A stretch of DNA of 29,050 nucleotides from [Mycobacterium] nativiensis (GTDB lineage Bacteria; Actinomycetota; Actinomycetes; Mycobacteriales; Mycobacteriaceae), in contig NZ_CP083986.1 in NCBI RefSeq assembly GCF_020172685.1, positions 3,349,973 to 3,379,022 of the forward strand. Reading direction: 5' to 3'. Of this stretch, positions 15,815 through 26,089 are shown one piece after another. A program made the translations under genes and the position numbers. The first letter of the stretch is position 1. Every line of letters starts with the position of its first letter. A model generated the notes under the pieces. The model was not told the origin of the DNA, ran no database searches, and saw only the letters and a program-made list of their open reading frames with translations.

Positions 15815-16968
15815 GCGTGCCGCGGCTTGCCGGCACCGACTTCGGCGGGCCGCAGGACGCCGACCTGCTGATCCTCGGGCCATCCCTGGGTACCTCGGCA
15901 ACCGCACTCTGGGGCCCGGCCGCGCAGCAACTCGCCGAGCATCTGCGCGTCGTCGCGTGGGACCTGCCCGGCCACGGCCGCACTCCGGCAGCCCCGTTCC
16001 GGATACCGGACCTGTCGGCCGGGGTGCTGGCCCTGGTCGACGACATCGCGCCGAAGTCCGCGTTCCACTACGCCGGTGACTCCATCGGTGGCGCAGTCGG
16101 TCTGCAGCTGATGCTCGATGCCCCCGCGCGGTTGTCGAGCGCCACACTGATCTGCACCGGCGCCGCCATCGGACGGGCCGAGGATTGGGCCACCCGCGCC
16201 ACCACCGTGCGCGCATCGGGCACCGGCGCGGTCGTCGAGGCGTCCCTGCAGCGCTGGTTCGCCGCCGGCTTCACCGACCGTCGGCCCGAGCTCGTCGCCG
16301 CGCTGGTGGACGCGCTGCGCCTCACCGACGACGAATCCTATGCCCAGGCATGTGAGGCGCTGGCCGATTTCGATGTCACCGAACGCCTGGCGCAGATCAC
16401 CGCACCCGTGTTGGCCATTGCGGGCTCCGACGACGTCGCCACTCCCCCGGAGTCGCTGGGGCGTATCGCTTCCGGTGTCAGGCACGGCCGACTGGTGGTG
16501 CTCGACGGCGTTGGCCACCTGGCACCCGTCGAGGCGACCGAGGCGACCGTCAACCTGATTCTCAACCATCTGTTGGTTCGGGATCCGGTCTACGCCGCGG
16601 GCATGTCGGTGCGTCGGGACGTCCTCGGCGACGCGCACGTCGACCGTGCGATCGCGCACACCACCGAGTTCACCGCCGACTTTCAGGACCTGATCACTCG
16701 CTACGCGTGGGGCAGCATCTGGACCCGTGACGGCCTGGACCGACGCAGCCGTTCGATCGTCACCCTGACCGCCCTGGTGGCTCGGGGACACCACGAGGAG
16801 TTGGCCATGCATCTGCGCGCGGCGCGGCGCAACGGCCTGTCCAACGACGAGATCAAGGAGGTGTTGTTGCAGACCGCCATCTATTGCGGTGTACCCGACG
16901 CCAATACCGCGTTCCGGATCGCCGCGCAGGTTCTCGCCGATTACGACAGCACGGAGGGAGGCCGGTGA
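15811..16968 (+). CDS. pcaL: Fused 3-oxoadipate enol-lactonase/4-carboxymuconolactone decarboxylase
   Basis: A 385-aa natural fusion. Residues 1 to about 255 are an alpha/beta hydrolase (PcaD) with nucleophile Ser91 in GDSIGG, acid at Asp207/208 and His236 in GVGHLAP. Residues about 258-385 are a carboxymuconolactone decarboxylase domain (PcaC) with the RRSRSIVTLTALVARGHHEE segment. Together they take 4-carboxymuconolactone through the enol-lactone to 3-oxoadipate. The same fusion is known as PcaL in Rhodococcus and Streptomyces, so it is normal for Actinobacteria. ATG at 15811 is in the pcaB stop; the frame extends further upstream only as overlap with pcaB. Confidence 0.93.
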   Translation: MSVPRLAGTDFGGPQDADLLILGPSLGTSATALWGPAAQQLAEHLRVVAWDLPGHGRTPAAPFRIPDLSAGVLALVDDIAPKSAFHYAGDSIGGAVGLQLMLDAPARLSSATLICTGAAIGRAEDWATRATTVRASGTGAVVEASLQRWFAAGFTDRRPELVAALVDALRLTDDESYAQACEALADFDVTERLAQITAPVLAIAGSDDVATPPESLGRIASGVRHGRLVVLDGVGHLAPVEATEATVNLILNHLLVRDPVYAAGMSVRRDVLGDAHVDRAIAHTTEFTADFQDLITRYAWGSIWTRDGLDRRSRSIVTLTALVARGHHEELAMHLRAARRNGLSNDEIKEVLLQTAIYCGVPDANTAFRIAAQVLADYDSTEGGR

Positions 16969-17633
16969 GTCGCGCCGCGATCTGCGCCACCGCTGCCGAG
17001 GCGGTATCCGGAATCAACGACGGCTCAACGATTTTGGTGGGTGGATTCGGCATGGCCGGCCTGCCCGCCGCACTGATCGACGCACTGATCGCCCAAGGAG
17101 CTCGCGAGCTGACCATCGTCAGCAACAACGCCGGCACTGCTGACACCGGACTGGCGGCACTGCTGGCCGCCGGCCAAGTCCGCAAGGTGATCTGTTCGTT
17201 TCCTCGCCAGTCCGATTCCTATGTGTTCGACGGCCTGTACCGCGCGGGCAAGGTCGCCCTGGAACTGGTACCGCAGGGCAACCTCGCCGAACGCATACGC
17301 GCGGCCGGTGCGGGTATCGGGGCGTTCTACTGCCCCACCGGCGTCGGCACTCTGCTCACCGAGGGCAAAGAGATCCGGACCATCAACGGCCGCGATTACG
17401 CACTGGAGTACCCGATCCACGGGGACGTCGCGCTGATCCGCGCCTATGCCGCGGATCGATCGGGAAACCTGGTGTATCGCAAGACCGCCCGCAACTTCGG
17501 ACCAGTCATGGCGACCGCTGCCGCGCTGACGATCGCTGAGGTCTCCCGCGTCGTCGATACCGGGCAGCTGGATCCCGAAGGGATCGTCACACCGGGAATC
17601 TACGTCGATCGGATTCTGGAGACGAACGCGTGA
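16965..17633 (+). CDS. pcaI: 3-Oxoadipate CoA-transferase subunit A
   Basis: A 222-aa family I CoA-transferase alpha subunit. It has the N-terminal glycine-rich GSTILVGGFGMAGLPAALI segment (about residues 21-39) and the GxGxFYxPTGVGT motif (GIGAFYCPTGVGTLL). With PcaJ it transfers CoA from succinyl-CoA to 3-oxoadipate. The GTG start overlaps the pcaL stop (GTGA); an upstream open frame belongs to the pcaL overlap. Acetate/acetoacetate CoA-transferases look alike, but the operon fixes the assignment. Confidence 0.92.
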   Translation: MSRAAICATAAEAVSGINDGSTILVGGFGMAGLPAALIDALIAQGARELTIVSNNAGTADTGLAALLAAGQVRKVICSFPRQSDSYVFDGLYRAGKVALELVPQGNLAERIRAAGAGIGAFYCPTGVGTLLTEGKEIRTINGRDYALEYPIHGDVALIRAYAADRSGNLVYRKTARNFGPVMATAAALTIAEVSRVVDTGQLDPEGIVTPGIYVDRILETNA

Positions 17634-18304
17634 CGTCATTTCCCCCGAAGGCGACCGAGCACGTTGGTCGCGGCCCCCTGACCCGCGATGAACTTGCCGC
17701 AGTGATCGCCCGCGACATCCCTGCGGGCTCGTACGTGAATCTCGGTATCGGGCAGCCCACGCTGGTCGCGGATCATCTGTCACCCGATGACGCGGTGATA
17801 CTGCACACCGAGAACGGCATGCTCGGCATGGGACCCGCCGCGGGTAGCGAGGACATCGACCCCGACCTCACCAATGCCGGCAAGATTCCGGTCACCGAGA
17901 TGCCCGGGGCCTCGTATTTCCATCACGCCGACTCCTTCGCGATGATGCGCGGAGGCCATCTCGATGTGTGCGTGCTCGGAGCATTACAGGTCAGTCAGCA
18001 TGGCGACCTGGCCAACTGGCACACCGGGGAACCGGGCGCGATCCCGGCCGTCGGTGGCGCAATGGACCTGGCGATCGGAGCCAAGAACGTGTTCGTGATG
18101 ATGGACCTGTTCAGCAAGGACGGCGCTGCCAAACTGGTTGCGTCATGCACCTACCCGCTGACCGGTCAGCGTTGCGTCAGCCGGGTCTATACCGACTACG
18201 CGGCCATGGACATCGACACGGTCACGGGAACCATCCGGGTCCGTGAAACCTTCGGCATCACCACCGCTGACCTCGCCGCGCGCTTGCCCGTCGAGCTCAG
18301 CTAG
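17630..18304 (+). CDS. pcaJ: 3-Oxoadipate CoA-transferase subunit B
   Basis: A 224-aa beta subunit. The active-site Glu, which forms the glutamyl-CoA thioester, is in HTENGMLGMGP (about residue 60), and YVNLGIGQPTLVADHL precedes it. GTG start overlaps the pcaI stop. It is the last gene of the operon. The stop lies only 3 nt from the stop of convergent leuB, leaving no space for a dedicated terminator. The thiolase gene (pcaF) that would finish the pathway does not follow. Confidence 0.92.
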   Translation: MTSFPPKATEHVGRGPLTRDELAAVIARDIPAGSYVNLGIGQPTLVADHLSPDDAVILHTENGMLGMGPAAGSEDIDPDLTNAGKIPVTEMPGASYFHHADSFAMMRGGHLDVCVLGALQVSQHGDLANWHTGEPGAIPAVGGAMDLAIGAKNVFVMMDLFSKDGAAKLVASCTYPLTGQRCVSRVYTDYAAMDIDTVTGTIRVRETFGITTADLAARLPVELS

Positions 18305-18307
18305 AAG

Positions 18308-19333
18308 CTACCGCCTGGAGAGCAGGCCCAAAATCCGATCGCCGGTGGCGGCCGTGGAAAGCTTCTGCCCGCCGCGGGTGGCCAGGTGCTGCTCGACGGC
18401 CGCGTCGACCCGGGCTGCGGCTTCGTGCTCACCAATGTGGTTGAGCAACATGGCCACCGACGTCACCGCCGCGGTGGGGTCGGCAATACCCTGCCCGGCA
18501 ATGTCGGGCGCACTGCCGTGCACCGGCTCGAACATCGACGGGTTGGTTCCGGTGGCGTCGATGTTGCCGCTGGCCGCCAGCCCGATCCCGCCGCAGACCG
18601 CGCCGGCCAGGTCGGTGATAATGTCGCCGAACAGGTTGTCACTGACGATCACATCGAACCGACCGGGGTCGGTGACCATGTAGATGGTGGCGGCGTCGAC
18701 ATGGGTGTACGCGGTCTCGACGTCCGGGTACTCCTTGCCGATCTCGGCCACCGTCCGCGTCCACAGCGAACCGGCGTAGGCCAGCACATTGTTCTTGTGC
18801 ACCAGGGTCAGATGCTTGCGGCGGGCGCGAGCCTTCTCGAAGGCGAACCGGACCACCCGGGCCACCCCGAACGCGGTGTTGACGCTGACCTCGGTGGCCA
18901 CCTCGTGCTCGGTGCCGACCCGCAGCGCCCCGCCGTTGCCGGTGTAGGGACCCTCGGTGCCTTCGCGCACCACCAGGAAGTCGATCTCGGGCGGATCGGC
19001 CAGCGGGCTGGCCACCCCTGGGTACAGCCGGCTCGGCCGCAGGTTGACGTGGTGGTCCAGCGCGAACCGGGCGTGCAGCAACAGGCCACGCTCCAGCAGA
19101 CCCGACGGCACCGACGGATCACCGATCGCGCCGAGCAGGATCACGTCGTGGCCGCGGATCTCTTCCAGCACCGAGTCCGGCAGGACCTCGCCGGTGGCGT
19201 GATAGCGCTTGGCACCCAAGTCGTATTCGGTCTTCTCGGTGCCCGGCAGCACGGCGTCGAGAACCTTGACGGCTTCGGTGATGACCTCCGGGCCGATGCC
19301 GTCGCCGGGGATGACCGCGAGTTTCAGGCTCAT
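18308..19333 (-). CDS. leuB: 3-Isopropylmalate dehydrogenase
   Basis: A 341-aa isocitrate/isopropylmalate dehydrogenase family enzyme that oxidises and decarboxylates 3-isopropylmalate in leucine synthesis. Recognisable are [13 protein letters not shown] at the N-terminus, the [27 protein letters not shown] substrate region in short form, the [15 protein letters not shown] metal-binding stretch and [17 protein letters not shown] near the C-terminus. The ATG overlaps the serA stop (ATGA), so serA-leuB is coupled as in M. tuberculosis (Rv2996c-Rv2995c). It marks the edge of the conserved block; downstream is the aromatic operon. Confidence 0.96.
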   Translation of the reverse strand: MSLKLAVIPGDGIGPEVITEAVKVLDAVLPGTEKTEYDLGAKRYHATGEVLPDSVLEEIRGHDVILLGAIGDPSVPSGLLERGLLLHARFALDHHVNLRPSRLYPGVASPLADPPEIDFLVVREGTEGPYTGNGGALRVGTEHEVATEVSVNTAFGVARVVRFAFEKARARRKHLTLVHKNNVLAYAGSLWTRTVAEIGKEYPDVETAYTHVDAATIYMVTDPGRFDVIVSDNLFGDIITDLAGAVCGGIGLAASGNIDATGTNPSMFEPVHGSAPDIAGQGIADPTAAVTSVAMLLNHIGEHEAAARVDAAVEQHLATRGGQKLSTAATGDRILGLLSRR

Positions 19334-20916
19334 GCCAGGTCGACCTCTTCAATCTTGTTGGCGTTGACCGCTGCGCTGATCGCCGACTTCACATCGGAGG
19401 GCACCGGGCGGTCGACCCGCAGCAGAACCGTCGCGCCAGGGCCTTCGGCGTCTTGCGACAGCTGCGCGGCATGGATGTTGATGGCTGCCGATCCCAACAG
19501 GGTGCCGATCTTGCCCAGCGCGCCGGGCTGGTCGGAGTAGTTGATGATCAGGTTGACACCCTCGGCCCGCAGGTCGAAGTTGCGGCCGTTGATGGTGACG
19601 ATCTTCTCCACCTGCTGCGGGCCGGACAAGGTGCCGGCCACCGTCGCCGCTGAGCCGTCGGCGGTGACGGCCTTGAGCTCGACGACGCTGCGGTGGTTGG
19701 GACTTTCGGTGGCGGTGCCGATCTCGGCCTCCACTCCGCGATCGGCGGCCAGGGCCGGCGCGTTGACGAAGGTCACCGGGTCTTCGATGATCGCCGAGAA
19801 CAGTCCGCGCAGAGCCGAAAGCCGCAGTATCGCAACGTCTTCTGCGGCGAGCTCACCGCGCACCTGCACCGACAGCGAGACCGGCAGCCCGTCGGAGAGC
19901 ACGCCGGCCAGCAGACCGAGCTTGCGCACCAGGTCCAGCCACGGCGCGACTTCCTCGTTGACGGCGCCGCCGCCCACGTTGACCGCGTCGGGAACGAATT
20001 CGCCGGCCAGCGCCAGCTTCACACTCTTGGCGACGTCGGTACCGGCCCGGTCCTGCGCCTCGGCGGTGGAGGCGCCCAGGTGCGGGGTCACCACGACCTG
20101 CGGCAGGTCGAACAGCGGCGAGTCGGTGCACGGCTCGGTGGCGAACACGTCCAGGCCGGCGCCGCGAACATGTCCGCTGGTGATGGCCTCGGCCAGGGCG
20201 GCCTCGTCGATCAGCCCGCCGCGGGCGGCGTTGACGATGATCACCCCCGGCTTGGTCTTGGCCAGCGCCTCCTTGCCGATCAGCCCGGCAGTCTCCGGCG
20301 TCTTGGGCAGGTGCACCGAGATGAAGTCGGCACGGCCCAGCAGGTCGTCCAGGCTCAGCAGCTCGATGCCCAGCTGGGCGGCACGCGCGGCCGACACGTA
20401 GGGGTCGTAGGCGACGATGTGGGCGCCGAAGGCGGCCAGCCGCGCCGCGACCAGCTGCCCGATGCGGCCCAGGCCGACCACCCCGACGGTGTGGTCGAAG
20501 ATCTCGGTGCCGGAGAACGACGAGCGCTTCCACTCGCGACCGTGCAGTGAGGCGTCGGCCGCCGGTATCTGGCGGGCGGCGGCCAGCATCAGTGCGATCG
20601 CGTGTTCGGCGGCGCTGTGGATGTTGGAGGTCGGGGCGTTGACCACCAGCACCCCGCGCGCGGTGGCGGCGTCGACGTCGACGTTGTCCAGGCCGACCCC
20701 GGCGCGAGCCACGATCTTGAGCTTGGTGCCGGCCGCTAGCACCTCGGCGTCGACGGTGGTGGCCGATCGCACCAGCAGCGCGTCGGCTTCCGGAACCGCA
20801 GCCAGGAGCTTTTCGCGGTCCGGGCCGTCCACCCAGCGCACTTCGACCTGGTCGCCGAGGGCGGCGACGGTGGATTGGGCGAGCTTGTCAGCGATCAAAA
20901 CCACGGGCAGAGTCAC
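19330..20916 (-). CDS. serA: D-3-phosphoglycerate dehydrogenase
   Basis: A 528-aa enzyme of the long (type I) class, the first step of serine synthesis. The N-terminal NAD domain carries [11 protein letters not shown], the substrate Arg in [10 protein letters not shown], Glu in FATEPC and His in TPHLGAST. It is followed by the ASB domain (about residues 315-445) and a C-terminal ACT domain (about 455-528) that binds serine for feedback control. The length equals that of M. tuberculosis SerA1 (Rv2996c). The start is GTG at 20916. Confidence 0.96.
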   Translation of the reverse strand: MTLPVVLIADKLAQSTVAALGDQVEVRWVDGPDREKLLAAVPEADALLVRSATTVDAEVLAAGTKLKIVARAGVGLDNVDVDAATARGVLVVNAPTSNIHSAAEHAIALMLAAARQIPAADASLHGREWKRSSFSGTEIFDHTVGVVGLGRIGQLVAARLAAFGAHIVAYDPYVSAARAAQLGIELLSLDDLLGRADFISVHLPKTPETAGLIGKEALAKTKPGVIIVNAARGGLIDEAALAEAITSGHVRGAGLDVFATEPCTDSPLFDLPQVVVTPHLGASTAEAQDRAGTDVAKSVKLALAGEFVPDAVNVGGGAVNEEVAPWLDLVRKLGLLAGVLSDGLPVSLSVQVRGELAAEDVAILRLSALRGLFSAIIEDPVTFVNAPALAADRGVEAEIGTATESPNHRSVVELKAVTADGSAATVAGTLSGPQQVEKIVTINGRNFDLRAEGVNLIINYSDQPGALGKIGTLLGSAAINIHAAQLSQDAEGPGATVLLRVDRPVPSDVKSAISAAVNANKIEEVDLA

Positions 20917-20922
20917 CCGAAC

Positions 20923-20928
20923 AGCGTA
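20923..20928 (-). promoter_or_regulatory. Candidate serA -10 box, leaderless start
   Basis: TACGCT on the - strand lies 6 nt before the serA GTG, which would put the transcript start on the start codon. There is no Shine-Dalgarno sequence before this GTG, which supports a leaderless mRNA. No clear -35 is seen. Confidence 0.35.
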
Positions 20929-20984
20929 GTGGTCGGTCGCAAGCGCGGCGGAGCCGGGCGCTGGGGCGCGGCCCGCGGCCCTGC

Positions 20985-22454
20985 TCAGGCCCGAGCGACG
21001 AGCCGCGGCACGGTCGGCTCACCCGGTGTCAGGCGTGTCGAGCGGAATTGCGCCTTGATCCCCTCGACCCAGCGTCGACACCGGTCGGTGAGCCGGTAGT
21101 CCTTGGTCTGCAGATGCCCGCGGGTGACCAGTACCCCGAGCTCGGCGCCCTTACAGCGCACATCCCCGGGCGCCGCGATGCGCATGTAGAAGGCCTCCGA
21201 CTCGTCCATCAGCGACGCCCAGTCGTTGGCCGGGCGGGCAAAGCCGACCCGACCGTCGTCGTCCAGGCGCCAGATCCCGGTACGCGGGGTGGCAGTCATC
21301 AACTCGACGCGCGGCGAGGTCTCCCAGATCATCAGCTGACTCCAGACGTCGTCATCGCCGTAACCTCGCTCCCAGCGCGCGTTGAGCTCATCGACGTCGA
21401 GCTCGTAGTCCACGTCCAGGTACTCCAGCAGGTGGAACAGGAACAACGGAACGTCGGCGTAGGCCTCGGTGGTCAGATTCGTCATGGGACTGACTCCGCT
21501 CAGGCGCGGATTCACCTCGCCGAGGTACAGCTCATCGGAATCCAGGTCGTGCAGCAGATCCACCTCGAAGTAACCGCGGTAGCCCTCGCGATGCAGCCGG
21601 TCGCCGAGCTTGCGCACCATGGTGCGCGCGGTGTGTGTCTGTGTCGGCGTGAGAACGCCGCGCCACACGTCGTTGCCGCACCAGCCGCCCTTGTACGGAG
21701 TCAGCTCGGGGTAGCCGACCAGGCTCGACATGGCGGGGCCGACGACGGTACCGTGGCGGGTCACTACGCCCTCCAGACACACCTCGACATTGCGGATGCG
21801 CTTCATCACCTTGAGCTCCTGGCCGGCCAGGTCGCCGGCGTGCCGGTCCCAGTCGCGTTGGCCCTTCAGGAAATACGTCGTCGTGCCGGCATCTCCGTAG
21901 GCGGACTGGACGACGAGGTTCTCCCCCAGCCCGCCGCCGTGAGCGAGTGCCGACAGCTCGTCGTAGGAGCCCGCCCGCCCGATCACATTCGGCACGCTCG
22001 ATACCCCCGCCTTCTGGGCCAAGCGGGTCATGACGATCTTGGAGCCCAGCCGATGGCGTAGCTCGGCCGGTGGCTGCATGACGCCGAGCCCGACCTCGTG
22101 GGCGAACGCGTGGGTTGCCTCATCGAGCATGACGAAGCAGGCCTGGCCGCCGGGCCCGCGGCGCTCGATGAACTCCAGCGTCTCGGGGTCGCGCAGCAGG
22201 TAGTTGCAGACGTCTTCCATGGAGTCGAAATCCATGCGGTTGCGCCGCCGCGGTACGAACACCCGCGGATGTTCGCCCTCGAACGAGTCGAAGTAGGTCA
22301 GGTAGAAGAAGTTTCGTACCCAGCGATCAATGCCGAGCAGGTTGAACGGCGTCGGCGAGATGAAGTACAGCGGGACGGTGTTGGTGTGAAAGAACGCCCG
22401 GATGTCCGAGAGGCCGTGCAGCGGGCGGCGCGGTTCCATCCCACAAGTGTGCAT
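20985..22454 (-). CDS. ATP-grasp domain protein of unknown substrate
   Basis: A 489-aa ATP-grasp superfamily protein (carbamoyl-phosphate synthase/biotin carboxylase type). A preATP-grasp region occupies about residues 1-130. The nucleotide Lys is in RLGSKIVMTRLAQKAG, ENLVVQSAYGDAGTTTYFLKG forms the second ATP-binding strand, and the Mg-binding Glu/Asn/Arg set is in YLGEVNPRLSGVSP. ATP-grasp enzymes ligate carboxylates to amines or thiols through acyl phosphates. No biotin-carrier or carboxyltransferase gene is nearby, so carboxylase is unlikely. ATG at 22454 or ATG at 22439 (five codons later) could start it; neither has a good ribosome binding site. M. tuberculosis has other genes at this place. 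Confidence 0.8.
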   Translation of the reverse strand: MHTCGMEPRRPLHGLSDIRAFFHTNTVPLYFISPTPFNLLGIDRWVRNFFYLTYFDSFEGEHPRVFVPRRRNRMDFDSMEDVCNYLLRDPETLEFIERRGPGGQACFVMLDEATHAFAHEVGLGVMQPPAELRHRLGSKIVMTRLAQKAGVSSVPNVIGRAGSYDELSALAHGGGLGENLVVQSAYGDAGTTTYFLKGQRDWDRHAGDLAGQELKVMKRIRNVEVCLEGVVTRHGTVVGPAMSSLVGYPELTPYKGGWCGNDVWRGVLTPTQTHTARTMVRKLGDRLHREGYRGYFEVDLLHDLDSDELYLGEVNPRLSGVSPMTNLTTEAYADVPLFLFHLLEYLDVDYELDVDELNARWERGYGDDDVWSQLMIWETSPRVELMTATPRTGIWRLDDDGRVGFARPANDWASLMDESEAFYMRIAAPGDVRCKGAELGVLVTRGHLQTKDYRLTDRCRRWVEGIKAQFRSTRLTPGEPTVPRLVARA

Positions 22455-22468
22455 CGGCCGAAGCCGCC

Positions 22469-22535
22469 CCGCCGAGCGTGCGCATTTGGACGCCAGTTAT
22501 GGCGTGTCGGCGTACAAGGGGCGCACGCTCGGCGG
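22469..22535. repeat. 67-bp nested palindrome between ilvC and the ATP-grasp gene
   Basis: Perfect 15-bp arms CCGCCGAGCGTGCGC (22469-22483) and GCGCACGCTCGGCGG (22521-22535) flank a 37-nt loop. The loop contains a second hairpin, ACGCCA-gtta-TGGCGT (22490-22505). It fills most of the 102-nt intergenic space. It lies downstream of ilvC and upstream of the ATP-grasp gene. It may be a transcription terminator for ilvBNC, or one copy of a dispersed palindromic (REP/MITE-like) repeat. There is no U-tract after either arm. Confidence 0.7.
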
Positions 22536-22556
22536 AAGGGGAACGCAGGAAGGGAG

Positions 22557-23582
<1,026 letters not shown>

Positions 23583-23612
23583 TTACTATCTCTACTGGCT
23601 ATTTCTGGGGGA

Positions 23613-24125
23613 CTATTTGGCCGTGCCGATGCCGCGCGGGCCGCGCGACAACGATACGAGACCGGATTGGACGATCTCGCGGATGCCATAGGGCTCGAGC
23701 ACCCGCAGCAACGCCTCGAACTTGGCCGGGGTGCCGGTGGCCTCGACGATCAGCGACTCCGGCGAAACGTCGATCACCCTGGCGCGGAACAGGTTCACCG
23801 CCTCGACGATCTGCCCGCGGGTGCCGGCGTCGGCGCGGACCTTGATCAAGGCGATCTCGCGGGCCACCGAATTGTCGTCTTCCTGCTCGACGATCTTGAT
23901 GACGTTGATCAGCTTGTTGAGCTGCTTGGTGATCTGCTCGAGCGGGGTGTCTTCCACCGAGACGACGATCGTCATCCGGGACATGTTCTTGGTCTCGGTA
24001 GCGCCGACGGCCAGCGACTCGATGTTGAAGCCGCGCCGCGAGAACAGCGCCGCGACCCTGGCCAGCACGCCGGGCTTGTCTTCGACCAGCACCGACAGGG
24101 TGTGTGTCTTCCAGCCGGTGGTCAT
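23613..24125 (-). CDS. ilvN: Acetolactate synthase small (regulatory) subunit
   Basis: A 170-aa regulatory subunit. The N-terminal ACT domain (about residues 7-82) begins HTLSVLVEDKPGVLARVAALFSRRGFNIE; it binds valine or other branched-chain amino acids for feedback inhibition and activates the IlvB catalytic subunit. The C-terminal domain ends EPYGIREIVQSGLVSLSRG. The ATG at 24125 shares one base with the ilvB stop (TGATG), so translation is coupled. The open frame extends further upstream inside ilvB but matches no IlvN sequence there. Confidence 0.96.
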   Translation of the reverse strand: MTTGWKTHTLSVLVEDKPGVLARVAALFSRRGFNIESLAVGATETKNMSRMTIVVSVEDTPLEQITKQLNKLINVIKIVEQEDDNSVAREIALIKVRADAGTRGQIVEAVNLFRARVIDVSPESLIVEATGTPAKFEALLRVLEPYGIREIVQSGLVSLSRGPRGIGTAK

Positions 24126-25969
24126 CAGGCGTGTCCTTCGTTGTCGTCGTCGTCGAACAGCGGCCGAATACCGCGGGCGGCCTGGATCTCGTCGTTGCTG
24201 GTGCCGGCGGCCACCATCGGCCACACCTGGGCATCCGCGCCGACGATGAAGTCGATCACCACCGGCCGGTCAGTGACCGCCCGGGCCGCCTTGATCACGT
24301 CTTCGACGTCTTCTTCACGCTCGCAACGCAATCCGACACAGCCGAGCGCCTCGGCCAGCATCACGAAATCGGGGATGCGGTGCGAGTGGGTGGCCAGGTC
24401 GGTCTGGCTGTAGCGCTCCCCGTAGAACAGGGTCTGCCACTGGCGCACCATGCCCAGGTTGCCGTTGTTGATCAACGCCACCTTGATCGGGACGCCCTCG
24501 ATAGCGCAGGTGGCCAACTCCTGGTTGGTCATCTGGAAGCAGCCGTCGCCGTCGATCGCCCACACCTCGGCGTCCGGGCGGCCCATCTTGGCGCCCATCG
24601 CCGCCGGGATCGCGAAGCCCATGGTGCCCAGCCCCCCGGAGTTCAGCCAGGTGCGCGGCTTCTCGTACTTGACGAACTGCGCGGCCCACATCTGGTGCTG
24701 GCCCACGCCGGCGACATAGATCGCATCGGGTCCGGCGATCTGGCCCAGCTTCTCGATGACGAACTCCGGGCCGAGGCTGCCGTCGCTCTGCGGGCCGTAG
24801 CTCAGCGGATAGGTGGTGCGCACGTCGTCGAGGTAGGCCCACCAGTCGTCCAGCGGCAGGTTGACCTCTTCGTTGCGCAGCGCGGCAATCAGCTCCACGA
24901 TGACCGCCTTGACGTCACCGACGATCGGCACGTCGGCGTGCCGGTTCTTGCCGATCTCGGCCGGGTCGATGTCGGCGTGAATCACCTTGGCGTCCGGGGC
25001 GAATGAGTCCAGCTGGCCGGTGACCCGGTCGTCGAACCGAGCACCGAGGGTGATCAGCAGATCCGAGCGCTGCAGACCGGCCACCGCCGACACCGCGCCG
25101 TGCATACCGGGCATGCCCAGATGCTGGCGGTGGCTGTCGGGGAAGGCGCCACGCGCCATCAGCGTGGTGACCACCGGGATGCCGGTCAGCTCGGCCAGCT
25201 CACGCAGCTCCGCGCAGGCATCGCCGCGGATCACCCCGCCACCGACGTAGAGGACGGGACGGCGCGCCGCCGCGATCAGCTTGGCGGCCTCGCGGACCTG
25301 CCGGTTGTGCGGCTTGGTGGTGGGCTTGTAGCCGGGCAGGTCCAGCCGCGGCGGCCAGGCGAAGGTGCACTGACCCTGCAGCACGTCCTTGGGGATATCA
25401 ACGAGAACCGCTCCAGGCCGTCCGCTTGCCGCGATGTGGAACGCCTCGGCCAGCGCCCGCGGGATGTCGTCGCCATTGCGGACCAGGAAATTGTGCTTGG
25501 TGATCGGCATGGTGATGCCGGAGATGTCGGCCTCCTGGAAGGCGTCGGTGCCGATCAGCGCCCGCCCGACCTGTCCGGTGATGGCGACCACCGGGATGGA
25601 GTCCATCTGTGCGTCGGCCAGCGGCGTCACGAGGTTGGTGGCGCCGGGACCCGAGGTGGCCATGCACACCCCGACTCGGCCGGTGGCGTGCGCGTAGCCG
25701 CTGGCGGCGTGCCCGGCACCCTGCTCGTGGCGAACCAGCACGTGGCGCAGCTTCTTTGAGTCGTACAGCGGGTCATAGACCGGCAGCACGGCGCCACCCG
25801 GGATGCCGAAGATGACGTCGACGTCGAGTTCCTCGAGCGACCGGATCACCGACTGGGCGCCGGTCATCTGCTCGGGTGGGATGCGGGTGGCAGGGGTCTT
25901 CGCCGCCGCGCCGTTGGCCGACTCCTGCGCTGCCGACCGCTCCGGCGGTCGCGTTGTGGGTGCGCTCAC
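24125..25969 (-). CDS. ilvB: Acetolactate synthase large (catalytic) subunit
   Basis: A 614-aa thiamine-diphosphate enzyme (ilvB1 type) that condenses two pyruvates to acetolactate, or pyruvate and 2-oxobutyrate to acetohydroxybutyrate. The catalytic Glu is in [13 protein letters not shown], the FAD-binding central domain includes [19 protein letters not shown], and the ThDP/Mg motif is [15 protein letters not shown] followed by [12 protein letters not shown]. The N-terminal 45 residues are low-complexity and variable. GTG at 25969 is chosen: AGAGGAAA is just upstream and the N-terminus MSAPT is as in M. tuberculosis; an ATG 45 nt earlier lies in the attenuator region. Confidence 0.96.
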   Translation of the reverse strand: MSAPTTRPPERSAAQESANGAAAKTPATRIPPEQMTGAQSVIRSLEELDVDVIFGIPGGAVLPVYDPLYDSKKLRHVLVRHEQGAGHAASGYAHATGRVGVCMATSGPGATNLVTPLADAQMDSIPVVAITGQVGRALIGTDAFQEADISGITMPITKHNFLVRNGDDIPRALAEAFHIAASGRPGAVLVDIPKDVLQGQCTFAWPPRLDLPGYKPTTKPHNRQVREAAKLIAAARRPVLYVGGGVIRGDACAELRELAELTGIPVVTTLMARGAFPDSHRQHLGMPGMHGAVSAVAGLQRSDLLITLGARFDDRVTGQLDSFAPDAKVIHADIDPAEIGKNRHADVPIVGDVKAVIVELIAALRNEEVNLPLDDWWAYLDDVRTTYPLSYGPQSDGSLGPEFVIEKLGQIAGPDAIYVAGVGQHQMWAAQFVKYEKPRTWLNSGGLGTMGFAIPAAMGAKMGRPDAEVWAIDGDGCFQMTNQELATCAIEGVPIKVALINNGNLGMVRQWQTLFYGERYSQTDLATHSHRIPDFVMLAEALGCVGLRCEREEDVEDVIKAARAVTDRPVVIDFIVGADAQVWPMVAAGTSNDEIQAARGIRPLFDDDDNEGHA

Positions 25970-26012
25970 GGTTTCCTCTTCAATTGCTCTGATGCTCTGG
26001 GCTGGTGGCAAC

Positions 26013-26049
26013 AAAAAACCCCCGCCAGCTCAGCTGCTGCACGAGGGTT
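26013..26049 (-). terminator. ilvB attenuator terminator hairpin
   Basis: On the - strand AACCCTCG (26049-26042) pairs with CGGGGGTT (26024-26017, one G-U), closing an inner CAGC/GCTG stem, and the hairpin runs directly into six T (26018-26013). This is a classical intrinsic terminator located between the leader peptide and the ilvB start, 44 nt before the GTG. Confidence 0.85.
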
Positions 26050-26089
26050 GCGCGTTGGTGGTTGAAAGTTCAGGCAACAACCAACGCGC
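26050..26089 (-). promoter_or_regulatory. ilvB leader hairpin covering the Leu-Val-Val codons
   Basis: CCAACGCGC/GCGCGTTGG arms (26081-26089 / 26050-26058) plus one further A-T pair, a G/A mismatch and GTTG/CAAC (26061-26064 / 26075-26078) form a roughly 14-bp stem with a 10-nt loop. Its 5' arm on the transcript is the Ala-Leu-Val-Val coding part of the leader peptide, so ribosome stalling there would prevent it from forming and should alter the downstream terminator. The exact antiterminator pairing was not resolved. Confidence 0.7.

Noticed and set aside
18386..19540. Open frame of 384 codons on the + strand
   Set aside because: Antisense to leuB and the end of serA; no recognisable domain.
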